From: Candidatus Eiseniibacteriota bacterium
GTDB lineage: Bacteria; Orphanbacterota; Orphanbacteria; Orphanbacterales; Orphanbacteraceae
Assembly (NCBI GenBank): GCA_029262235.1
Contig: JAJCZU010000006.1
Location: 322,934-386,933, forward strand
Direction of reading: 5' to 3'
DNA: 64,000 bases
A model generated the notes under the pieces. The model did no database searches and had not been told where the DNA came from. It worked only from the letters and a program-made list of their open reading frames with translations. Both the position numbers and the translations under genes were made by a program. This document shows, in pieces, positions 10,275-18,576 of the stretch (the first letter of the stretch is position 1; every line of letters starts with the position of its first letter).

Positions 10275-10664
10275 TTACCCGGAGACGCTTTCGCTCTTCT
10301 CGAGGCTGCGCTGCACCTTGAGGATGAGCTCCTGCAGATCGAAGGGCTTCGTAACGTAGTCGTCGCCGCCGAGCCGGACCGCCTCGACCTTGTCGCGGTC
10401 GGTCGTCTTCGCCGTCAGAAAGATGAAAGGGATCGTGCGCGTCTTGTAGTAGTCGCGGATTCGCCGGCAGAATTCGAAGCCGTCGACCTCGGGCATCATG
10501 ATGTCACTGATGATGAGATCGGGCACGCGGTTCACGACCATCTTGATCGCGTCCGCGCCGTTATACGCAACGAGGACTTCGTAGCCCTCTTTCTGCAAAC
10601 AATAGGAGAGAGAACTCGTGATCGCGTCCTCGTCATCCACGATCATGATGATCGGCTTGCTCAT
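10275..10664 (-). CDS. Single-domain response regulator (receiver only)
   Basis: 129 residues from the ATG at 10664. A GTG nine bases further upstream is in frame but abuts the ribosome site; AGGAAGG lies 8 bases before the ATG, which decides the start. All receiver residues are present: acidic pair Asp10-Asp11, phospho-acceptor Asp54 (LIISDIMMPEVDG), the Thr of FLTAK and the Lys of VTKPF. There is no output domain, so it acts through protein contact (as CheY, SpoIIAA-type or scaffold regulators do) or as a relay. No histidine kinase is adjacent. It is followed closely by a small membrane protein gene, a possible partner. Confidence 0.9.
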   Translation of the reverse strand: MSKPIIMIVDDEDAITSSLSYCLQKEGYEVLVAYNGADAIKMVVNRVPDLIISDIMMPEVDGFEFCRRIRDYYKTRTIPFIFLTAKTTDRDKVEAVRLGGDDYVTKPFDLQELILKVQRSLEKSESVSG

Positions 10665-11009
10665 TTTCGGCACCTTCCTGCGGCTTTACAGTCGTCGAGG
10701 GGCGTCGCCGCCCCGGACCGGCACGAGAGTTTCGCGCGTATTCCGAATATCGACGCGCGGGAAGCCCCCTTTAGGCGAGAATGGATCGGGCCCGGACCGC
10801 GAGGAGGACAGCGTGGGCTTCGGAGGGAGAATGGGCCCGTCGAAGCCCCTGGCGCCGCGAATTGCGCGCGAGAGGACCGCCGTAAACGGCATTGCGGAAC
10901 CCGCCTCGCGGCTGTTTCAACTTTCCGGACCGGACCGTCATTTTTCCTGTTGACGGGCGAAACATATGTGTAGTACTTTCTGTGCAGTGCTCAGGGAGGT
11001 ACTCGCACG
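10665..11009. other. Divergent intergenic region before the dnaE-like/lexA operon
   Basis: 345 bases without a supportable gene. Near its right end TTGACG (10952-10957) is followed by an A+T-richer stretch with ACATATGT and AGTACT palindromes and then the ribosome site AGGGAGG, so the operon promoter is probably here. I looked for a LexA operator of the E. coli, Bacillus, alpha-proteobacterial and cyanobacterial types and found no convincing match; AGTACTTTCTGTGC at about 10974 is the nearest and is imperfect. Confidence 0.4.
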
Positions 11010-13523
11010 ATGTATGCACCGCTTCACATCAAGACCCGCTTTTCACCGCTGGGATCGCTCCTTTCGGCTGACGACGTCGTCCAGGCGCTTCATGAGCGGA
11101 AAATCCCCGCATGTGGCGTCCGGGACGACGGGACACTGTACGGGGCCTACGCCGTCCGCCGTGCCGCACGCGGCACCGGTATCCGTGTCGCGGTGGGGGT
11201 CGACCTCCCCATCTCGTTCCCGATTCGCGAAGGAGTCGAGTTGCGGTCCGTCCTGGGCTTTCTCGCGGTTGGATTGAAGGGGGAGCAGGCCCTCGATCGT
11301 CTCGTTCGCCTGTACTGGGAGCGGAAAGAGCGGGGAATCGATTCCCTTGCGCTTCAGGATCTTCATCAAGCCAGGAAACATCTGCGCTTCGTTCTGTCCG
11401 GATCCAATGGTCCCGTGCTTGCGTGCCTTCGCAAGGGACGGCTCGCCGACGCCTGGAAGATCGCCACGGTCCTTTACGGGGCGGTCGGTAATCATATCGT
11501 TGTCGAATCCGGGCACAGCGGTCTCGACGGCGAGGATTTGACAGGACCGTTCTACAGGGAAATGGCGTCTCGATTCGAAATCCCGCTGGTCGCCTCTTCG
11601 CCAGTTCGCTACCTTCGGCGCGAAGACGCGGAAATTCTCCGGGCGGTCCGCGGACTCTCCCCGGAAGAACCGACAGACAACGACCACTGCTATCTACCGT
11701 CTCCTCTTACGATGCGAAATCGCTACGGCAACGATGCGCCCACGATCAAGGAAACACTCGATGTTGCCATGCTATGCACCGAGAGCGGCGACAGGGGAAC
11801 GAAAAGGGAAGCCTCACGCGATCACTTTCTCCGAGTCTGCATGGACAGAATCAACACGCTCTACAAGAGCGAACTGAAGTGGAAGCGGGAAGAGATCGAC
11901 CAGCGTTTCTGGCGTGAGTACTGGAAAGTGGAAGAAGAGGGGAATCTCGATCTCGTCGTATCCCTCGCCGGCCTGATCGAGCGGGCGACGGAAGCCGCAA
12001 AGGGGGCCTCTTTTCAGGCTAACTTCCTCGAAGGAACGCTCATCGCCTATCTGCTCGGCTGGACGACCGTCGACCCGGTCAGTGCCGATCTGCTGGCCGT
12101 CGAAGACAGCGAGCGAAACGAAGACGGGGTTGTCATCGAAGGGAATCGCGGATTCCTGCGAACGCTGCGCTCGCTGATCACGACGTCGAACGCTCCCGCC
12201 TACAGTTGCTTGATTGAACCGCAAAGATTATCGCGCGAGGATCAGCGCATCCTCGTCGAAACGTTGGCGTCCGCTGGGAAGGGTGCCGGGCACGATCCAA
12301 AAAAACAATCCACCCACAGTCTGTTCGAGCCCCACAACCGAACAAACCACCGCCCGGTCCCTTCCGAGAGGATGCCCTCGCTATTGAACCCGCCTTTCAT
12401 CACAGACTATGTTGTCAGGCGAAGTCGATTCACGTTTCGACATTCGGAAGAATTCGGGTGGAATGAAAAGCCGACAGCTTCCGTTGCGCTCCGCGTCAGT
12501 GATCTGCACGAAGCGCTTTCCCTGACGGTACAGCCGTCAGCCGGGGAAGAGGCCGCTCCCGTATGGGACTCCGAATGGATCCGATTACTCTCCGGGAATC
12601 GAGACATCCAGGATGTGAGCGTGGAACTTCGGAATCCTTCCGACTGGACTCTGATGCTCGATAACAGCGATTCCGCCCAGGAGGCGCTTGCCCTCATCGG
12701 ACGAGTGCGTGCGGGTGAGATCCCGAAGCCCCTGGTTGGTTCACGTATTAACGAATGCCTGGAGGAAACTGAAGGTATTCCGGTCTATCGCGAGCAGTTC
12801 GTGCTCGTCATTCAGGCAATCACGGGTTACGCGCACGAGAGGGCGGAGCAGTTGCTGGGTAAGCTGCAGAACGAGGATCCGAGAATGCTGGCGCGCGAGA
12901 GCCATGACTTTATTGCCGCGGTCGTGCGCGAGGGTGCTTCCTCGCTCTACGGGGATCGGGTGTTTTCATTCCTCCTGACAATGGCGGAACGTGCCCTGCC
13001 CCGCGCACGGAATGAAGAGAAAGCGCTGCTCCTCCGACGCGTGGTTTCTGCCGCGCGCACGGACAAGGATCGATTCTGGATGCGACTCATCAATGGATTG
13101 CAGAGAGAAGAGCACAGTGGCACTCGGAAAGTCGTAAGACAGTGGATGGCGCTGTCCGCGCGGGATGGCATGGAGTGGCAGCCGCTTTCGATCAATGAAA
13201 GCAATGCCGAATGCGAAGTCGTCGCCCCGGGTGTGATCCGTCAGGGACTCGCCGGGATTCCCGGGCTGAGCCGTACCGAGGCTCTGGCGATCCTGCAGGC
13301 CCGCAATACTGGTGGGAGTTTCCGTTCGGCCGCCGACTTTCTGGATCGGATGCTGGGAAGCGCTATCTCTCGACCGGTGTTGATTCGTCTCGCGCGGTCT
13401 TTACAGGACGACGGATTCCGGCTCGAAAAGCGAGGAGTGCGTTCGTCGCGAAAATCGCGCAAGGGCGGGGCGGTATCGGAAACGGGACAGGTTTCTCTTC
13501 CGTTTCAGAGCGCCGTGTCCTAA
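11010..13523 (+). CDS. Catalytically degenerate DnaE-like (C-family polymerase-like) protein
   Basis: 837 residues, against about 1050-1160 for DnaE. The order of DnaE blocks is kept. The N-terminus (HIKTRFSPLGSLLSADD, then GTLYGAYAVRRAARGTGIRVAVGVDL) follows the PHP domain, but TDHGNLYGA has become RDDGTLYGA, losing a metal ligand. Residues 341-358 (EGTLIAYLLGWTTVDPVS) match the palm segment GSLVAYxLGITDVDPLR. The catalytic PDxDxDF that should follow is replaced by GVVIEGNRGF (373-382). Residues 576-640 (VGSRINECLEETEGIPVYREQ) match the fingers block with IVYQEQ, and 742-780 match the helix-hairpin-helix region. The C-terminus carries QVSLPF (827-832), a good sliding-clamp-binding hexapeptide. 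Followed 24 bases later by lexA. Inference: a non-polymerising, clamp-binding SOS factor. The match is weak in primary sequence, so fold prediction should confirm it. Confidence 0.72.
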   Translation: MYAPLHIKTRFSPLGSLLSADDVVQALHERKIPACGVRDDGTLYGAYAVRRAARGTGIRVAVGVDLPISFPIREGVELRSVLGFLAVGLKGEQALDRLVRLYWERKERGIDSLALQDLHQARKHLRFVLSGSNGPVLACLRKGRLADAWKIATVLYGAVGNHIVVESGHSGLDGEDLTGPFYREMASRFEIPLVASSPVRYLRREDAEILRAVRGLSPEEPTDNDHCYLPSPLTMRNRYGNDAPTIKETLDVAMLCTESGDRGTKREASRDHFLRVCMDRINTLYKSELKWKREEIDQRFWREYWKVEEEGNLDLVVSLAGLIERATEAAKGASFQANFLEGTLIAYLLGWTTVDPVSADLLAVEDSERNEDGVVIEGNRGFLRTLRSLITTSNAPAYSCLIEPQRLSREDQRILVETLASAGKGAGHDPKKQSTHSLFEPHNRTNHRPVPSERMPSLLNPPFITDYVVRRSRFTFRHSEEFGWNEKPTASVALRVSDLHEALSLTVQPSAGEEAAPVWDSEWIRLLSGNRDIQDVSVELRNPSDWTLMLDNSDSAQEALALIGRVRAGEIPKPLVGSRINECLEETEGIPVYREQFVLVIQAITGYAHERAEQLLGKLQNEDPRMLARESHDFIAAVVREGASSLYGDRVFSFLLTMAERALPRARNEEKALLLRRVVSAARTDKDRFWMRLINGLQREEHSGTRKVVRQWMALSARDGMEWQPLSINESNAECEVVAPGVIRQGLAGIPGLSRTEALAILQARNTGGSFRSAADFLDRMLGSAISRPVLIRLARSLQDDGFRLEKRGVRSSRKSRKGGAVSETGQVSLPFQSAVS

Positions 13524-13547
13524 GTTCCGAATCAGAGAAGGAGTTTC

Positions 13548-14159
13548 ATGAAACGACTGACCGACAGGCAGAAAGAAATCTACGATTTTCTTGTGGAGCA
13601 TTACCACGAGAACGGGTATCCGCCGACGATCCGGGAGATCGGGTTCCGATTCGGGATCAAATCGACGAAGGGTGTCGTGGATCATCTGACAGCCCTCGAG
13701 CGCAAGGGGTATATCAAGCGTGAGGTGGGCAAGTCCCGGGCGCTTGAGCTGAACTACATCGAACGCCCGGAATCCGATGCCGGAGTGCCTCTGCTCGGGC
13801 GAATTGCCGCCGGGCTTCCGAATGTCGCCGATGAGAACGTCGAAGATCGGTTTCAGATCGACCCGTCGTTTCTGTCCGGCAAAAACGAGTTCCTTCTTCG
13901 GGTACGCGGCGACAGCATGATCGAGGCGTTCATCACGGAGGGGGACATGATTCTCGTTCGTCCGACGACCGATGTTCGCAATCACGATATCGTAGTGGCA
14001 TTGATGGGGGACGAGGCAACGGTCAAGTACTTCTATCGGAAGGGAGACCAGATCGAGCTGCGGCCCGCGAACCGGACCATGAAGCCGATTCCGGTCGATC
14101 CGAATGACGGTGAGTTTCGCATTCTGGGAAAAGTCGTCGGTTTGTTTCGCTACATGTAG
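13548..14159 (+). CDS. lexA: LexA, SOS-response repressor
   Basis: 203 residues. A winged-helix domain (1-70; TDRQKEIYDFLVEHY, PPTIREIGFRFGIKS) is joined to an S24 peptidase domain. The self-cleavage site is Ala88-Gly89 in RIAAGLP; the catalytic dyad is Ser123 (RGDSM) and Lys160 (EATVKYF). RecA-stimulated autoproteolysis releases DNA-damage genes. It lies second in an operon behind the DnaE-like gene, with GAAGGAG seven or so bases before the ATG, so the polymerase-like gene is presumably under its own repressor. The recognition helix differs from the E. coli one, in keeping with a non-E. coli operator. Confidence 0.96.
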   Translation: MKRLTDRQKEIYDFLVEHYHENGYPPTIREIGFRFGIKSTKGVVDHLTALERKGYIKREVGKSRALELNYIERPESDAGVPLLGRIAAGLPNVADENVEDRFQIDPSFLSGKNEFLLRVRGDSMIEAFITEGDMILVRPTTDVRNHDIVVALMGDEATVKYFYRKGDQIELRPANRTMKPIPVDPNDGEFRILGKVVGLFRYM

Positions 14160-14177
14160 CGCAGGCAACGCCTGCAG

Positions 14178-15296
14178 TTACAGTGACTCGTAAATCTGCA
14201 GCAGTTTCTTTTCCTCTTCCTGCCAGCAGAGAACCCGTGCGGTCTCGATACAATTCTTCCTGATCCTCTGTCGCCGGTCCGGATCGTCGGCCAGCTTGCG
14301 CATTGCCTTCACGAGAGCCTCGTCTGTCGCTTCCTCCACGACTTCGCCAACATCGTACTTCTTGACGAGCTTTGCGATCTCGGGGATGGGAGTCGTAATG
14401 ACGGGAACTCCTGCCATGATGTACTCGAAGAACTTGTTGGGGAGCGCGTATCGAAAGTTGAGCGAGGCCATCGAGTAGGCGATGAGGCCGACGTCCGCGG
14501 ACGCCGTGCGCGGGGGCAACGCGGCGAGGGGGACTGCGGCGTGAATGATGACGCGGTTCTCCAGCTTCTCGTTGCGGGCGATTGCGACGAGTGACTCTCG
14601 TTCGGGACCGTCACCGAGAATGACGAGGCGATGCTCCGGGAGCGACTTCATTGCACGCACGATCTGGTCCAGGCCACGTCCCGGCTGGAGATAACCCTGG
14701 CAGAGAAACGTGAGCGCGTCCGACGATGGTTCCTCCGGAAAGAAGGGAATCGGAACGGGGGGCTCTTCGTATCGGGGAATGTTTCGCAGGACGACGGGGC
14801 GTTCGATTCCGTAGCGCGCCACCATTTCGTCCGCGATCGGGTCGGAGACCGTAATCACGCGAGCGCATTGCGTGATCAGGCGCTTTTCGATGGACTCCCA
14901 TATACGGGTTTCGCGCGCGCGCCCGATCAGAAAGTGCATCTCCGTGAACAGCTCGTGTGAATCGTATATGAGGGGCTTCCGTCGCAAGCGGGCCGCAATG
15001 GCGGCAGGGACGAGAGTGTCGAGGTCGTGGGCGTGGTACACGTCTCCCTTGAGGGCCACTGCTTTCGAAGCGGCGCGCAGAAAATACTCGGCATATCGCC
15101 CCTTGCGCCACGGCCACTTGTGCATGCGCAGACGCACGACTCGAATGCCGTGTTCGACACGCTCCTCCGGATAGCTGTCATCGTGACGCTGCGCGATCAA
15201 CGTGACATCGTGCCCGGTCTCCCTAAGGGTGAGAGCTTCTTTGAGGACGCGATGATCGTTCTCGAAGGTGTGAAAGAGGAACATGACGACGTGCAT
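14178..15296 (-). CDS. Family 4 (GT-B) glycosyltransferase
   Basis: 372 residues with two Rossmann-like halves. The N-terminal acceptor domain starts MHVVMFLFHTFENDHRV, with DVYHAHDLDTLVPAAI at about 90. The donor domain contains VICQGYLQPGRGLDQIV-type and LVILGDGPERESL motifs and the nucleotide-sugar pocket PNKFFEYIMAGVPVIT (EX7E-like). It probably adds a sugar to a surface glycan or lipid. It follows the NUDIX gene on the same strand by 13 bases. No other glycan-assembly gene is adjacent, so the product is unknown. Confidence 0.9.
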   Translation of the reverse strand: MHVVMFLFHTFENDHRVLKEALTLRETGHDVTLIAQRHDDSYPEERVEHGIRVVRLRMHKWPWRKGRYAEYFLRAASKAVALKGDVYHAHDLDTLVPAAIAARLRRKPLIYDSHELFTEMHFLIGRARETRIWESIEKRLITQCARVITVSDPIADEMVARYGIERPVVLRNIPRYEEPPVPIPFFPEEPSSDALTFLCQGYLQPGRGLDQIVRAMKSLPEHRLVILGDGPERESLVAIARNEKLENRVIIHAAVPLAALPPRTASADVGLIAYSMASLNFRYALPNKFFEYIMAGVPVITTPIPEIAKLVKKYDVGEVVEEATDEALVKAMRKLADDPDRRQRIRKNCIETARVLCWQEEEKKLLQIYESL

Positions 15297-15309
15297 GGGC
15301 GCCGTCGTT

Positions 15310-16062
15310 TCAGGAGGGGGTGGGCACGCGCGCGGCGCGTTGCAGGATGGGGCGCAGGTTCGGGAAGGAAACGATCTCCCACGCGTTTTCGGCGTCGAAC
15401 CAGCGGGCGTCTGAAATGCACTCTTCCTCGCGGGGCGTCAAAGAGCCCTGGCTGTCGGCGAAGAGAAGAAAGTAATGCACGCTTTTGAAGAACAGATAAT
15501 CGTGATCTCCGTAGAAGAGGTAGTCGACGCGGCCCAGCAGATCGCCGGCCTCGATACCGGCCTCGATGCCGGTCTCCTCACGCACTTCCCGGATTGCGGC
15601 TTCGCGCAGCGATTCATGTCGCTTGATCTTTCCCTTCGGAATCTCCCAGCGAAGCGTGCTCTTGCGCTGCACCTGGATGAGCGCGTGCAGGGGGCCGTCG
15701 GGGGAATCATAGCGGACGACTCCGCCTGCGCTGATCTGGCGCCGCGTTTCGGCGCCGAGATTCAGGGCGTATCTCTTGTGAACCGCGCCTTCGATCGTGT
15801 AGGAGCCTTTCTCCCCGAATACGGGAATACCGTCGTCGATCAGGGCTGGTCCGTTCAGGATCGTAAAGCGGGTTTTCCGTCGCCAGTGTCGCCGGGCATA
15901 TGCGGCCGCGGCCTCCCAGGTATCGAAAGCGGCCACTTGTTTCTGATTCCAGAGCTTTGTGCGGCGGGAGCTTCCCGGGTCGAGCGTGGCACCTTCCTTG
16001 GCGGGCACGATGAGAAACGGAGGTACCGCTCCTGCCTGGAATCGTTGTGGCCCCTGTGCCAT
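15310..16062 (-). CDS. NUDIX hydrolase with N-terminal extension
   Basis: 250 residues from the ATG at 16062 (GAAGGG 7 bases upstream). An in-frame extension further upstream only shadows the opposite-strand NUDIX gene and was excluded. Residues 1-105 are an unrecognised extension with a segment like 'KLWNQKQVAAFDTWEAA'; residues about 106-245 are the NUDIX fold. The NUDIX box is complete: GKIKRHESLREAAIREVREETGI, fitting Gx5Ex7REVxEExGI. It hydrolyses a nucleoside diphosphate linked to X; substrate not readable. Divergently arranged with a second NUDIX gene. Confidence 0.88.
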   Translation of the reverse strand: MAQGPQRFQAGAVPPFLIVPAKEGATLDPGSSRRTKLWNQKQVAAFDTWEAAAAYARRHWRRKTRFTILNGPALIDDGIPVFGEKGSYTIEGAVHKRYALNLGAETRRQISAGGVVRYDSPDGPLHALIQVQRKSTLRWEIPKGKIKRHESLREAAIREVREETGIEAGIEAGDLLGRVDYLFYGDHDYLFFKSVHYFLLFADSQGSLTPREEECISDARWFDAENAWEIVSFPNLRPILQRAARVPTPS

Positions 16063-16099
16063 TGATGTACCCTTCGATCGGAAGTGACGGAATTGTATT

Positions 16100-16128
16100 A
16101 AGATAGCGAACCCGGGAATTGAAGTCAA
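16100..16128 (-). promoter_or_regulatory. Candidate sigma-70 promoter of the minus-strand NUDIX gene
   Basis: Read on the minus strand: TTGACT (16128-16123), 17-base spacer, TATCTT (16105-16100). It sits about 38 bases upstream of the ATG in the 84-base gap between the divergent NUDIX genes. Confidence 0.55.
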
Positions 16129-16146
16129 CGAGCGCGGGAGGGGGCG

Positions 16147-16695
16147 GTGGAAGAACGCAAATGGCGCAAAATCGAGTCGCGTCCGGCGGGCCATTTCGGC
16201 ATCTTTTCCGTTCGCTACGACCGGTCGCGGTCCCCCGTATCCGGCTATGAACGCGAGTACACCGTGCTGGAAGCGGTCGACTGGGTGAACGTCGTGGCGG
16301 TGACCCCGGAGGGGCGGTTCGTGCTGGTGCGCCAGTTCCGTCACGGCACAGGCGAATACACGGTCGAAATCGCCGGGGGCGGCGTCGACCGTGGCGAGTC
16401 TCCGGAAGCGGCCGCCCGGCGTGAACTCGAGGAAGAAACGGGGTATGTGGCGGACGACTGGGATCTGCTCGGCGTGGTCGAGCCCAATCCGGCGTTTCAG
16501 GCGAATCTCTGCCATACTTATCTGGCGCGCGACGCGCGACCGGCGGGGAAAACGGCGCCCGACCCGGGCGAGGAGATCGAGATCCTGGCGTGGGACGTAT
16601 CGGAGGTTCACGAAGCCATCCGCCGCGGCGTCATTCGGCACGCCCTCGTGATTGCCGCGTTCTTCTGGTACGAGAAATGGTCGAAGCGCGCCTGA
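16147..16695 (+). CDS. NUDIX hydrolase, ADP-ribose pyrophosphatase-like
   Basis: 182 residues from a GTG start next to GGGAGGGGG. It resembles the ADP-sugar pyrophosphatase group: an N-terminal strand swap (EERKWRKIESRPAGHFGIFSVRYDR), then VVAVTPEGRFVLVRQFRHGTGEYTVEIAGGGVD, and a full NUDIX box GGVDRGESPEAAARRELEEETGYV (one extra acidic residue, as in this group). The motif EIAGG and the Pro15-16 residues after the box (VVEPNPAFQ) fit a dimeric ADP-ribose hydrolase. Adjacent to, but separately promoted from, the PqqD-like operon. Confidence 0.88.
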   Translation: MEERKWRKIESRPAGHFGIFSVRYDRSRSPVSGYEREYTVLEAVDWVNVVAVTPEGRFVLVRQFRHGTGEYTVEIAGGGVDRGESPEAAARRELEEETGYVADDWDLLGVVEPNPAFQANLCHTYLARDARPAGKTAPDPGEEIEILAWDVSEVHEAIRRGVIRHALVIAAFFWYEKWSKRA

Positions 16696-16731
16696 GGACT
16701 CGCGAAATCCCCGGCGCGCGGCGCAAAGAAA

Positions 16732-16759
16732 TCGTCATCCTGCCGGGAACCGTTATAAT
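16732..16759 (+). promoter_or_regulatory. Candidate sigma-70 promoter of the PqqD/HprK/B2 operon
   Basis: TCGTCA (16732-16737), 16-base spacer, perfect TATAAT (16754-16759), 46 bases before the PqqD-like start at 16806. The -35 element is weak. Confidence 0.5.
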
Positions 16760-16805
16760 CATCAGGCGCTCCCGGGATAGCGAACGGCATGCCGGAGCTT
16801 CATGG

Positions 16806-17126
16806 ATGGTCGTTCCCGGATTCATGGAGGATCGTTTGACTGCACTTTCAGCAAGCACGCTTCTGACGCACGCTCCCGACGTCCCTTCACGCCCCGTCGA
16901 GGGAAAAGGGGTGCTCATCAACCTGGACAGCGGCCACTACTTCAGCTTGAACGAGACCGGCCAGTTCATCTGGGCGCGGTTGAACGGGGAGCAGGATCTG
17001 GGGGCGATCGCGGCGGAGGTTGCCGCGGAGTACGAGGTCAATCCGGAGGAGGCGCTCGACGACACTCTTGCTCTCGCCATCGAACTTCTGCGCGAAGGAC
17101 TGGTCGACGTGATCCGGGCGGAATGA
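16806..17126 (+). CDS. PqqD-family peptide-binding protein
   Basis: 106 residues from the ATG at 16806, chosen because GGAG lies 8 bases upstream; an internal ATG at 16824 has no ribosome site. The core matches PqqD/lasso B1-type RiPP recognition elements: GVLINLDSGHYFSLNETGQFIWARL, then DLGAIAAEVAAEYEV and a C-terminal helix LAIELLREGLVDVI. These small winged-helix proteins bind the leader of a precursor peptide and present it to modifying enzymes. First gene of a six-gene operon; its stop overlaps the next start (ATGA). No precursor peptide gene was found on either side. Confidence 0.85.
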   Translation: MVVPGFMEDRLTALSASTLLTHAPDVPSRPVEGKGVLINLDSGHYFSLNETGQFIWARLNGEQDLGAIAAEVAAEYEVNPEEALDDTLALAIELLREGLVDVIRAE

Positions 17127-18115
17127 CGGACTCCGGCCTTCATATGACGCTGCTTTCGCAGAGCGCCCGTGTTCGGTCCGACGAGGAGCGTTATCTGTTC
17201 GCGATACGCGACGCTTTCCCCCATCTCGAGGCAACGCCGACTGCTGCGCCCGGAATCTATCCCGATTCCCGACCTCTCCAATACACATATAAGGAAGGGC
17301 GGAAGAGCGACCTCTTCATCGACTCGCTCGGGGATCCGATCGCCCACTCTCTGGACTTCAATCTTTACCACTGGAAGAATTCGTTTCTCGTCAGCGCGGG
17401 GGAGCGGTCGTTCGCGCAATGCTTCTGGGACGACGCCCGCGTCGAGGTCACGGTCCATCCCGATGACCGGGAGAACGACTGGGTGGTCGCGCATCGCCTG
17501 TTCTTCCTGCCGCTGCTCGAGTGGATGCGCCGTGCGGGGTATTACCCGATTCACGCCGCCGCCTTTGCGGTCGCCGGGCGCACGATTCTCGTTTCCGGGC
17601 CGAGCGGATCGGGCAAGTCGACCACGTCACTTGCTGCGCTCGCGGCCGGCGCCCCGTTTCTCACGGACGACACTCTGTTCGTGAGCCGGGATCCAGGCGG
17701 AATGCTCCTGCTGAATCCGTTCCCCGAGCCGGTCAAGATCGGTCGCGAATCGGCGCGATGGTTTCCGCAGTGGCGTCAGGATTTCGTCGAACGCCACGGG
17801 AAAATCTCACTTCCCGATAACAAGTTGCCCGGTGGCGGGCGAATGACGAACTGCGCTCCCGGGCTCTTGCTCTTTCCCTCGTTCTCAGAAGAAAAGGTCA
17901 CGAGCTTCGAACCGATGTCCCGGTCCGAGGCGATGGTCCGTCTGTTGCCGCAGTCCGCCATTCCTTCGACAGCCCGCGTACTGCAGTCGCACATGGATCT
18001 GCTTGGTGACCTCGTGGAGGCGTCGGATCCTTACTTCTTTCGATTCGCGGCGGACGTACCCGATCTCATCGCGCATATCGATCGGCTTGTACGCGCAAAG
18101 GGGCGATCGCATTGA
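17123..18115 (+). CDS. HprK-related kinase-like P-loop protein
   Basis: 330 residues. A non-conserved N-terminal half (1-140) precedes a core like the C-terminal domain of HPr kinase/phosphorylase: YYPIHAAAFAVAGRTILVSGPSGSGKSTTSLAAL (Walker A at 159-167), followed by PFLTDDTLFV with an Asp pair (182-183) at the place of the metal-binding acid. Genes of this type occur beside PqqD-like and nucleotidyltransferase genes in the so-called HPr-rel systems; the phosphorylated target is not established there. The ATG overlaps the PqqD-like stop, and its own stop overlaps the TTG start of the B2 gene, so stoichiometric co-translation is expected. Confidence 0.8.
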   Translation: MTDSGLHMTLLSQSARVRSDEERYLFAIRDAFPHLEATPTAAPGIYPDSRPLQYTYKEGRKSDLFIDSLGDPIAHSLDFNLYHWKNSFLVSAGERSFAQCFWDDARVEVTVHPDDRENDWVVAHRLFFLPLLEWMRRAGYYPIHAAAFAVAGRTILVSGPSGSGKSTTSLAALAAGAPFLTDDTLFVSRDPGGMLLLNPFPEPVKIGRESARWFPQWRQDFVERHGKISLPDNKLPGGGRMTNCAPGLLLFPSFSEEKVTSFEPMSRSEAMVRLLPQSAIPSTARVLQSHMDLLGDLVEASDPYFFRFAADVPDLIAHIDRLVRAKGRSH

Positions 18116-18576
18116 ACGCCCTCGAAAGCGCCATTCAAAAGTATCCGCTGCCCTGGAGCCGGCTCCTGACCCCGCGCAACATGACGCGCCTGGCGGCGGA
18201 CACGACGAAAGCGCTACACCTGCTCGTCTCTCTCAGGAGCAGGACGATCACCGAACTTTTTCCCCCGCTCGGCGCAGGCGACACATTCGATCTGGAGGGG
18301 GCGGCCCTGGTCAGCGCGCTTACGGAAAAGCTTTTTCGCATGCGCGTGTTCCCATACGAGCGAACGTGCCTGCGAAGGTGTCTGGTTCTCTATCACCTGT
18401 TCGCGAAGTACGGACTCCCGGTCCGCGTGGCATTCGGCGTCGACCCGTCCGGCGAAGGAGACTGGGCGGGCCACTGCTGGTTACTGCACGAAGGGAAACC
18501 CTTTCTCGAGCAGGCGGGGAGCGACGAGGCCTATCTTGCGGTCTTCGAACTTCCGCGGGAGAGGGGGCGCGCATGA
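18112..18576 (+). CDS. Lasso-peptide B2-like transglutaminase-fold protease
   Basis: 154 residues from a TTG start that overlaps the upstream stop (TTGA). The C-terminal half is the McjB C-terminal/Transglut_core3 type: RTCLRRCLVLYHLFAKYG with the putative nucleophile Cys86, then VRVAFGV and WAGHCWLLHEGKP with catalytic His121. Enzymes of this family cut the leader from lasso-peptide precursors together with a PqqD-like B1 protein, which is also encoded here. The cyclase (asparagine-synthetase-like C protein) is absent, so a classical lasso fold is not expected. TTG start and 4-base overlaps suggest tightly limited translation. Confidence 0.82.
   Translation: MNALESAIQKYPLPWSRLLTPRNMTRLAADTTKALHLLVSLRSRTITELFPPLGAGDTFDLEGAALVSALTEKLFRMRVFPYERTCLRRCLVLYHLFAKYGLPVRVAFGVDPSGEGDWAGHCWLLHEGKPFLEQAGSDEAYLAVFELPRERGRA

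Noticed and set aside
10965-10990. Possible LexA operator before the dnaE-like gene
   Set aside because: AGTACTTTCTGTGC is only half-matching to the cyanobacterial type and fits no other known class; no second copy was found to compare.
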